Source: Agriotes lineatus
Taxonomy: Eukaryota > Arthropoda > Insecta > Coleoptera > Elateridae
Reading direction: 5' to 3'
Length of the DNA: 64,000 bases
NCBI GenBank assembly: GCA_940337035.1
Contig: OW679202.1
Span: 45,401,763 to 45,465,762 of the forward strand
Both the position numbers and the translations under genes were made by a program. Positions 54,972 to 64,000 of the stretch are shown here, in pieces. A model generated the notes under the pieces. It worked only from the letters and a program-made list of their open reading frames with translations, made no database searches and was not told the origin of the DNA. Within the stretch, counting starts at the first letter, position 1; every line of letters starts with the position of its first letter.

Positions 54972-55989
54972 CATTTGGCCTATTTCGGCTATCGGAGACT
55001 TAAATGTCTTCATTTGGAAGACAGTTTAAATTAAATAATCCAACACGAAAAAGTATTAAATGGAAGAAAGCTTAATTTAAAATAAGCATCCTTCGTGAAT
55101 AACATTTTTCCATGATTACAGATAAGCGGCAAACCTGTTTAGTTAATCAGAACATATCATAAGAAGAAATCATTTAATAATGTTGATATTTTTTTGCTGG
55201 AAGAACCACAAGTGACTAGCATGGAATAGTACAAAATCAATACCCTGTTGATGTAGTAAGCGTTATCTCCAATAGAGCCAAATAAATAAATAAGCAATTT
55301 GAAAAATACACATTATACTCGTAATTACTGCTAGTTATAAGAGCTTCTAGTAAGTATTGACGTGTTTGTAACCATGAACACAAGAAGTCCAGAAAGCTAC
55401 TTTTCACCTTGGTAATCCTTGAATTTGTTGAACGACATGTAAGAACTAGAAATTTGAAGCCGAACGATGGAATGGAATATGGTTTTGTATCGGTGAAAAA
55501 TAGTAAAGGTATTTCAAATAACAATACCTCTATAGAAGTAAACTAATAATATTAGGGCTGCTAAATGAATGTGCAAAGCAGGGAAGTATATTTCAATACT
55601 TCTATTAAAAAGGAAATTATTATAGATAAAAACTGCCAACGATAGCAAATAACAATCTCTTTATGAAATAGCTAGAACCACTTTAATCCAGAAAAAATTT
55701 AGATAAGAATGCTTAGCTCTTATAGATTATATTTTGATAATATCTAAAAAACAGAGGCTGGCATAGATAGCCATTATAATTTAGTCGTGCCATCTAAAAT
55801 TTAAAACGCCGAAAGAAAAAACAGAAATAGATGGCAAACAGGTAAACTAAGAAACAATAGAAGAAAAATGGTAGAAGACACAATCTATAGAAAAGTAGAA
55901 ACAAAAGGTTTACGAGATTACGACATAGAACATAACTGGAATAACACGAAGTAGGCAATATCCGAAGCTGCAAAAGAGATATTATACAC
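54972..55989. other. AT-rich stretch without recognisable gene
   Basis: Overlapping frames on the minus strand (55237-56493) are AT-driven shadows; no motif. Confidence 0.4.
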
Positions 55990-57860
55990 ACAATAAAAAA
56001 CGAGAGGCGAAAACCCTGGTTTATAGACGAATAGGTATAGATATAATTAAAGAAAGAAATAATATAAAACCGTGAAAACATTAGAAGGCGAAAAAAATAC
56101 AAGGAAGAAAGAAACGGAATTAATAGAGAGTCGCTGTGAGTAAACCAGCTAGATATTTAAGAAAAATCTGAAGAAGTAAATATTCTTTTTCAAGACTCGA
56201 GAATCAGCCTGGCATATAAGACAATTAAAAACCTTTTTCGGTGAATGCAAGAAGAAAGTCAATAATACAAAAGATGAAAAAGCAAATGTCCTTATCGAAT
56301 AAAATGGGATGGTCAATAGATGGAAAAGATTTATCGAGTAGATATAAAAACGTAAGTAAATCGGAATTTTATTTGGAGCGAGAACAAGTAGATGAGGATG
56401 AAAAAGCAGATGTGATAACTTGATCTCAATACAATAAAGTAATACAAAATCTGAAAACAAATAAAGCCCCGGAGATATATGAAAAGAAATCATAAAAAAT
56501 ATTTGGAAAAAAAATCACAAAATATTACACAAACTCGTGTGCCAGCTGTATGAAAAAGCAGAAGTTTCTAAAGATTTGAAGAAAAATACTATAATCTCTA
56601 TGCCTAAGCAAGCGCTGATATCTCATGCTTCTAAAATATTAAGAATAGAAAAAGTTATCGAACAGAAGAAAGATCAGCTCGTATTTCGAAAGACATGTGG
56701 AACACGAGAAGCAATATTAGAGCTCAGAATTATAATATAGAAAAATATCGCGAATGGCAAGCAGTCGATAATAGAGAACACCTTCTAAACTTACATATGG
56801 AGCAACAATATAGGTGTGAAACCTGGATAATTGCCACAAATGGAAAGAGGAGGTTGGAGTCTTTTGAGCTATGGTGCTTCCGACGTATGATGAAAATAAG
56901 TTGGATGGACTGAATATCAAACATAGACGTGTTGGAAAGGATCCAGGCTATTTTATAAAGATTTCTTAACGAGTGGGAAAAATTGTTTTATCGTTATTTA
57001 GATACTAGTAAGAAAAATTTAAAATGATGGAACGAGGGATGCTATAACATATTTTTGTAAAGATGAAGGAAACGTGTTAAGTTTTTCTAACAGCGTTTGC
57101 AACAACTGGTAAAAAATTAGGGACTTATCTGAAATTGAGACAATAAATGCTGGAGGTAAGTTTAGCAATAGGCCAAGGAAAATTCTTGCATGCACCATTG
57201 GTCTCATATAAAAACTATTTGTCTCAATTTTCAAACATCACCCACCACACAACAGAAAAAATAATTTCTTACTGCAAATCATAAATCTTTGTTGTTTGGG
57301 GAATCTATGACTACTAATTCTGCTTAATTATAAGTCAAAAAACACTCTAGAAAATTTATTGTTATTAGAAGTTGAATTGAAGAGCGACGCAGGTAACAAT
57401 TTTGTATATTTCTGGTTTTCTGGTGTGTTGCGTCTTGGGGATCTGTCATTTTTCTATGGACATGTCACCTACACTGGGTAGGCAAATTTTCTTTGTTACT
57501 GGGCGGCCATTTGCTCATACAATTATTATTTAAAAAGTGGCCTGAAAATATCAGATAAAGGCGAGCTATAATGAACGATATTCAAAAGAGAAGAGATACT
57601 CTAATCGGGCACATTTTGCTACATGTTGGGCGTATCAGAACAATAATTGAAGAAAGATCAGAAGAAAAACACACACCAAGACGTAAACGTGTTAAACACA
57701 TATCACATATTATGGAAAACCATCAGTTATATAGAGTTAAAGGGACTGGCAGCAGACAGGACCGCATGGAAAACTACTGTGTCGAATCAAGCCAATTAAA
57801 GGGATTGGTTGATGACCAGAGAGAGAGACTATATGAAAATAGGTTTTTAACATAGCAGAA
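55990..57860 (+). mobile_element. Degenerate LINE (plus), internally deleted
   Basis: Plus-strand blocks in LINE order: G-E-N-P-G (from a KPWF-type box) near 56010; AWHIRQLKTFFGECKKKVNN near 56212-56270; NLKTNKAPG near 56450 (RT motif); LYEKAEVSKDLKKNTIISMP near 56543-56600; RKTCGTREAILELR near 56680-56730; CETW....GKRRLESFELWC and FRRMMKISWMD at 56816-56913; IQKRRDTLIGHIL at 57579-57620 with the basic RR.R tail after it. The RT core between the TREAI box and CETW is missing, and about 550 bp of unrelated sequence separates the last two blocks. The copy is dead. Confidence 0.7.
57005..57560. repeat. Insertion inside the LINE, unassigned
   Basis: Unrelated sequence interrupts the LINE between its ISWMD block and the IQKRRDTLIGHIL block. 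I see no clear inverted ends or coding potential. A minus-strand 71-codon frame is not recognised. Confidence 0.35.
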
Positions 57861-58309
57861 TTCCATTTATTTAGGCAGATCTGATCAGGACAACTGTGAT
57901 CATCATAGAGATTCTGAAGATAGGAAAATAGGGTAACAAGACTAGGTTATATTATATTTTCCCAACATTAGTTTAGCTTAGCAACATCTTTTCAAGCAAT
58001 TGGGTTAAAACAATGAAATGAAAACAGGCGGAGAAAATTTTAACTACACTTGGATCCACCAATGACGTGGTAGTGCTTGTACTTAACAGCTGAAAATACT
58101 GCATGTTTAGAAATAGATGGAGGAAATAGAAAAATTATAAGGCATATATGTATATTACCGAATTTATTGTAGATGCTCGAAATATTGTATAACCAATATA
58201 CTTGAGACAATAAATACGTAATGAATGGAAACAGATGGAACGTGATTGTTTGACAAAGCAAATAACATGGAATACGAAGTAAACAGAACATCAATAAAAT
58301 GTGGATGTT

Positions 58310-60480
58310 AATCCGTAGTAATGAAAGCTACAAGGTAAAGAACATAAAGGTCAAGCAATGGTTCGAGCACTTTAAAAACATGGTGGATGAAGTGAAAACG
58401 AATCTAAACAGAGACAAGCAATAGAGCAGTAGAAGATAAATACATTGGAATGGGATTAAAAATACTAGGAAGAAAAACAGGAAAGCTCGCGATGATGATG
58501 CCATACCTAATGAACTTTTGAAATATAGAGGAGATTGTCTAATAAATGAATACTAATCACGCGAGTTTTCGACCTACAGACAATACCAGTTGCACTCAGA
58601 ATCAAAGTTACAAAACTACTATTGAAGAAGGGAAACACATCACTGTTTGAAAACTATAGAGGAATAACATTTCTAAACACAGCGGTAAAGCTAAATAATA
58701 ACAAGAGTAGTACTGATAAAGCTAAATAACTACATAGAAGATAATGAGGAACAAATGCTTTTCCGCAAGAGTAGATCAACTCCTGGTGTAATATTCACAT
58801 TACGTCAAATATGTGAAAAAGCAATCGAATATGAGGCGTTAGTTTTCATGGCTTTTCCACGGGCGTGTTAAAAATACTAATGGAAAAGAATGTGTTTACA
58901 TTTACCATAGACCCATTTGGTGCTATCTACAAGGAAATTAGAAAGTGCATCAAAGTTGGCGATATACTAACAGAAGAAATCATAACAACTACGCAAATAA
59001 GACAACGGGAATTAACTCAGTCAATACACGAGGCTAGCGCCGAAGTCACCAGGCCTGACCATAAAGGAGGCAAAGTACAACCACATTCTCTTATTTTTTA
59101 AATATAATACCGCTTAACTTCAATGTACTTGTTATATCTTTTGATTAATAGCTCAACCCCTTTAAATAAATATTGTTTTGGTTTATCCTCAAGATGGGAC
59201 AAAACTGCTGCCTTGAGCTCTATATCATCATTAAAACGTCTGCCACGAAGATCTTTTTCTAAATATCCGAATAAATAATAATTGCTGAAGGATATGTTTA
59301 GACTAAAAGAAGGTTGATCGATCTGTTGGAAGCCAAAATCCAGGATGGCGACTTATGCGACTTATGCAACACCGGCACATTGAAGCCTCTGTTCAGCTTC
59401 TCCAGTCGCTTTCCCCATATACTGTCTCACAATTTTCGAAGAAATACTTCGTAATATGTATAATTAACCATGGTGTTAATCTCTTTCAAGTCTATCAGAA
59501 GGATTCCTCCACAGCCTCAAACAATTGTGGTCATGAGTTTCTTGGTCGTTTGGCAAACTCTGAACTTTCTTGGGGGTGCTTCAATTTTATTGATTCGATT
59601 GATTCCATTTTCGATAGAAAAATAACGTGCACATTCAACCCGACATTGGCGCTGAACAACCGGAAGATGTTTGGGTGTTTTGACTTGATACGTCCAAAGT
59701 CTATAATGTATCTACTCAAGGCCAAAAATGTATCCTGCTGGAAATCTGGATCTGTGTCAGGCCTGATAGTTCTGGCGCTAATTTCGTAATAATGAATAAT
59801 ACAATAAACTATGAGGGATTATACAATCGGACAAGATAAAATGAACACCGTGTGTTACGCAGACACCTACAACGAGAGAGACGAGAGACAAACTATATGT
59901 CCAACAGTCTCAAAAGATCTGTCGAGATGTAAATTAGATACCTAACAAACAGTTGTCAAGCAAGTAATGCTGTTTAAGTACTTAGAAGATAAGATTTTTA
60001 GCAATCAAAATATGCACAGGAAAATACAACAAGCTTTCAAAAGAGCAGCAATTTCCAAATTCCTTAGGGAAGTGGTGTGGTGAAATAGATCGTGAGTACC
60101 ATAGAATGTGCCATCACGCCCACTTTAACTTAAGCTATCGAGACAAAAGCTACGCAGTAATGTGCAGAACAAAGCAGGATTTAATAACAGTTGAAATGAG
60201 AACTCGTAGATCTATAGCAGGGACATAAAAATACTAAACCAACAAATGCGCCAACAATGTAATATAAACGATATTGTCAAATTCTCAAGGAAAGACCGTA
60301 GAGCTGGGAATGCACATTCAAACAGCATTCAGAACAACCGCATACAAAGGGTTGTAAAATACCCAATTGCAAAATGCTGAAGGGAAGCCAGTGGAGAAGT
60401 GCGTAGAAAGTTAGACGTCATCATTAGTAGATAGCCCAAAAGGACAGCCAACACATTAGTGTTAGGCTAAAGCCTACTTA
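58310..60480 (+). mobile_element. Degenerate LINE (plus) interrupted by other sequence
   Basis: Plus-strand blocks in order: IKVKQWFEHFKNMVDE near 58350-58395; DDDAIPNELLKYRGD near 58492-58540; LLKKGN and YRGITFLNTAVKL at 58625-58690; the E-E-Q-M-L-F-R-K-S-R box near 58748; AIYKEIRKCIKVGDILTEEI at 58922-58985. After an interruption, V-C-Y-A-D-T at 59848-59866 stands for the catalytic YADD, followed by FKYLEDKIFS near 59970, TVEMRTRRSIAG near 60190-60230 and a C-terminal RRKLDVI region near 60400. The second catalytic Asp is changed to Thr. Motif content resembles RTE/BovB-like or related insect LINEs. Frames are broken throughout. Confidence 0.7.
59095..59350 (-). mobile_element. mariner-like transposase C-terminal fragment
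   Basis: On the minus strand, SNYYLFGYLEKDLRGRRFND is followed by ELKAAVLSHL and a VELLIKRYNKYIEVKRYY end. This is the pattern at the C-terminus of mariner transposases: the S-D/N-Y-x-L-F box after the PYSPDLSP region, the L-G-x-R-F box, then a K-L-x-x-R-W-x-K-C/Y-I-E tail. Upstream (59360-59790) the strand has open frames on both strands (144 codons plus, 64 minus) that I could not assign. The whole 59095-59800 segment splits the LINE. Confidence 0.55.
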
Positions 60481-63400
60481 AAAAGTGGAAGAAGAACACA
60501 AAACAAACAATGGCGGTCCCGAGAAATAAATAGCAAAAAGCTTGTTACGAAATAAGGAGATGATATGATCGCTAGAACAAGATGGATAAGAATAGCTAGA
60601 AAGAGATAATGGTAGATAGCTGATGATGTGGCATATCTTGAAAGAGATGGAACTACTGATGAGGGTATTAAACATGCCTGAGTCGAATATAATTATTTGG
60701 CCACAGCTGTTTGACAGAAATAATAGGAATGTAACAGATTTCTAGCAGATCGCTTGCATTCATGCGGTACTCTATAGGTATGCTAGCAAATCCATTGTGT
60801 ATATTTCAGACTTACATAGATAGTAATCTGAAATCCAACGCTATGGTTAAGGGTACATTTAAATTATTTTTCTTTCAGTTAACCATAACATATATATAGT
60901 AAGGTTTGCTTTCGACATATCTTTTTAAAAGTCGCGTCCAAACGACCACACAATAGGCGCTTAAGATCGAAGTACTTTTGGTTAAAAATAAAACACGGTT
61001 ATGTGTGGTGGAAATTACAGCGTGAAATAGTACAATGGCAAACAAAATGGAGTGACGATATTTTAGAACGGCGAGTTGCCACTAGATGAAAAGCATTTAA
61101 AACCAAGATGCTATCGGTTGAACGAGAGTGTGGTTTTATAAGCCATCTTCAGCCACGGCCGAAGTAGGTGGTTAACCTAACTCCTGGAATTAGGAAAGAA
61201 TACCCTTCTACAGGGGTCACGACCACCAAAAACGTTGGTATGGTAGCAGGAAAGTTCTGCTCTAACTGGAAAAAAATTAGCATCTTCGAGGTTATTTGAG
61301 TATTTCAAAAAGAAGAACGAACAAAAAATGATTGGTATCTAATCTATACTACAAGGAATCTTTATCTATCTATAATATCGCATTAGTACCACAGTTTTGT
61401 ACCTAAATTGTAAATTCTGAGTGAAAAAAAGATATTGGAAATGTGTAAGCCAAACACTCGATAACGAGACAGTTTGGTTAGAGGTTAGAACAATATGTTT
61501 GAGCGTTTAACATGTTACGAGAGAGTATACCATCTTTAAATTCTGCAATTGCAAGACAGACCACAGAAGTAACCAGTAATCAAAATATTGTTATTTTAGT
61601 CTCTTGTAGACCATCCTAATGGTCTAGTTTTCATAAAAAGTAAAATCTAATAACGTTGTTAATGCTTCCCGTAGGATTTCCTAAAGGAACTTAAATTCGA
61701 AGTCGGAGTGAGAACCTTGTAAGTTTCTATTTCATGAAGATTTTCAATGGTAACTTTCAAGGTCTGACACTGTCGTTTAATATTTCGCAAATTGATTGTA
61801 AAGGACTGTGTTTTTAAGGAATTTGGTTATATATTTAGTATGCTGGGAAGAACAGTGAATTGTAATTGTTAGTGACCCTTGATTTATTTCTCAATTGTTA
61901 CAATCCATTTGACTACTTGACCACAATACCATTTTTTAGATTTATTAGTTTAATTAATATTAATGTTCGCTGTCATTGCATAGGACTGTAAACAATTACA
62001 CATTATCGTATCTTCGCGGTATCAAATTTCTTTTGACTGTCGGTATCGTTATCCCCACCTGCTTTCCTAAAATTTTTCACTTTTGCGGACATTCTTGTAA
62101 TGTACGGTCAGATGTTTTGGTTATCGCTTCGGTCCGGGGAAGACGTGACGGAAACTAAGTATTTTGGTGCAAGTACAATCGATTATTTCCTCTTTATCAA
62201 TTTGGAAGTCGTCGTTTTGGAAAGTGCCCTTTTATACAGTTCGCTCAACTATTATTTACATTTATTTTTCATTTAATTGTCGTTGACCTATAGGATTTTT
62301 CCGAAATAAACTGATAATTAAAACCTCTTCTTAAAATATGTTACTTTCAGTTTTCTGCTACTTGAAATTAACAACATAAATTTACAATGATATCTGTATA
62401 CTAAAAAACACAGGCATGACGACAATGGAAAAAGAGTAGTTTATGTATGAATTTAGTTGTTTATGTAACCTTCACTATCTTTTCTTCATCGGTTGCACTT
62501 CTGACGCTGGATGTAAGTCACAGTTCTGTTAAGACCAGTTGTATTAAGTATAAGTTTTTAGTGTCTGTCCAGTCGCTGTAAATTTGAAAAACTACGAGAA
62601 ATTCCACAGAGCTTTCCAGCAAAAACAAGAGTAAATTTACGAAGGCAAACAGTTTAAAAATACAGCATAATCTTATTATGACTGTAAAAAAGAAAAAACT
62701 TACCCAGAGCTCTTTGTATCATTCGCATTTGATTCCATAGAATTAGCATTCCAAGGTAAATTTTAGATTTTCTAGTAGTAAGTTGGTCCTAGTAAAACTG
62801 CAGAGTTTGGAAACTATTAAACTGAATCATTTTGAGCGAGTGATGTCGCTTATGAAGTTTCAAGCTGATATAGATAGGATAACAGGAAGTGAACATTGAC
62901 ATTATGGAGATGTCTAAGTTAAAAAAAACGAGTGATCGAATTGTTTGAAAAACAATGATTCTGATATAAATTAGATGACATTATAGGGATTTCATGCTAG
63001 TAAAACGGTAGAAAAACGGTGGGGGAGAGGGGCTGATGGCTGATAATTTCGCAGCCCAATGTATCTGCGTATGACCTATCGGCTGTTATACAGGAAAATG
63101 CTAACCCCATTTGACAGAGAGAGACTTCTGAATTCACAGAAACCTTTAGACTTAGCAAAAAACAATTTGAACAACAGAATAGTGACTATGAATGAGATAT
63201 GGATCCTATAATATGATCCCAAAACAAAAATGGAGCTCATGCAATGAGCAAAAAAAAGAGAATGGCCGCCCTAGCAACTCAAAACAAAAAAAGTCGGCAT
63301 TGAAACTTATAGTAATTTTTTTAATGTGGAAGTTGTACTGTTTATATATTAATTACCGCAGGAATACAGAATAAATGACCAATATTACGCTGATTTGTTG

Positions 63401-64000
63401 GGACAAACACGAGGAGTCAACCTAGAAAATGGTGGGCAACGGACAAAGAGGCGCCCTCCAAGACAACGCATCTGTTCACAACGCGCACTTTGCGAGACGG
63501 GCCTTAAATGACAAAAAGTTTGTAGCAGTTGATCATCTGCTTTATATTCCCTACTCAATTCTTCTTTTTTCAAATCTGAAAAATATTTACAGGGTAAAAG
63601 TGCTCCCATAAAAAGAGATGAAAGCGGCAGTAGCTGAGCATTTTAAGTTAAAAAACTAAGATTTTTTAAAGGGTTAAGAGCGCTGTATTTAATATGTCAA
63701 AAATGTGTTAACCTGCGTAAGGGAGACGATATAGAAAAAATAGTTTCACTTCAACAATTGCCGTTTTAATGCCCTAAGCTAAGAACCCAACAGCTTCTCC
63801 CCGTACGTCTAACATTATTACATATGGAGAGGAGGGTAAATCAGACGCTCCACTTTGTGACTGATAAAAATTATGGACATTAATTTCTTTTTGACAGTTT
63901 AGTGTATTTTGACATGGAGCAGGTAAGTCTCTTAATGTTCGATTACATATGCTAATTTTAAACTATAGAGACAGAAGCCCGTCGCCTGATGTGGTTTTGT
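60481..64000. other. Stretch without recognisable gene
   Basis: AT-rich sequence with short frames only. The 74/60-codon frames overlapping on opposite strands at 63385-63611 lie in a slightly GC-richer patch but have no motif or splice context I can support. Confidence 0.4.

Noticed and set aside
55237..56493. Three Phe/Leu/Tyr-rich minus-strand frames resembling membrane proteins
   Set aside because: They are the antisense of A-rich LINE sequence; the LINE motifs are on the plus strand.
63385..63611. Overlapping 74- and 60-codon frames with several cysteines
   Set aside because: No recognised Cys spacing and no splice sites or neighbours to support an exon.

Overview
This is an AT-rich arthropod nuclear DNA window, most likely from an insect (possibly a beetle; the order cannot be fixed from sequence alone). 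The evidence is GT-AG introns, a Dpr-interacting-protein (DIP/lachesin-like) neuronal Ig-superfamily gene, a class C GPCR gene, and many decayed insect-type transposable elements. A run of exactly 100 N (22983-23082) shows that it comes from a scaffolded draft assembly. Long open frames are rare. Nearly all the listed open frames are chance or transposon-derived; only two host genes can be supported.

Host gene 1 (plus strand, exons between 12321 and about 22626/22697) encodes a DIP-type protein with three Ig domains. The signal-peptide exon lies upstream or was not recognised. Seven exons were found: Ig1 in two (12321-12427, 13567-13752), Ig2 in two (14743-14935, 15845-15968), Ig3 in two (21385-21505, 22116-22287), and a C-terminal tail exon (22342 onward) after a 54-nt intron. 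The first three exons are clean. The last four carry several small indels or phase breaks that would wreck an automatic gene model. They point to uncorrected assembly errors or, less likely, a decaying gene. Host gene 2 (minus strand) is represented by two phase-matched exons (53735-53844 and 53090-53304). They encode TM3 to extracellular loop 2 of a class C GPCR resembling the GPR158/179 (insect Smog-like) group. The two genes converge.

Everything else is transposon debris or featureless AT-rich DNA. From left to right: a THAP-domain fragment and an odd palindromic field of ~30-bp degenerate repeats (1.9-3.0 kb); LINE fragments split by a nest of foldback elements (3.2-6.6 kb); a paired dispersed repeat and a ~115-150 bp degenerate satellite (8.4-11.5 kb); piggyBac tail, 5S-rRNA-derived SINE and hAT elements inside the large DIP intron (16-21 kb); a pogo/Tigger-type HTH fragment (24.8-25.0 kb); two LINEs, minus then plus (26-30.5 kb); a second dispersed repeat pair with tRNA-like sequence (32.1-32.9 and 37.1-37.9 kb) flanking a three-level nested insertion (33.4-34.8 kb); a tRNA-derived SINE, piggyBac remnant and jockey-like LINE pieces (43-47 kb); a hAT MITE built from GAATAC hexamers (54.5-55.0 kb); and two plus-strand LINEs, the second interrupted by a segment carrying mariner-like sequence (56-60.5 kb).

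No bacterial-style operon, CRISPR array or clearly new biological system is visible. The most useful leads are the DIP gene lesions, the nested foldback and hAT structures with readable target-site duplications, and the hexamer-built MITE.
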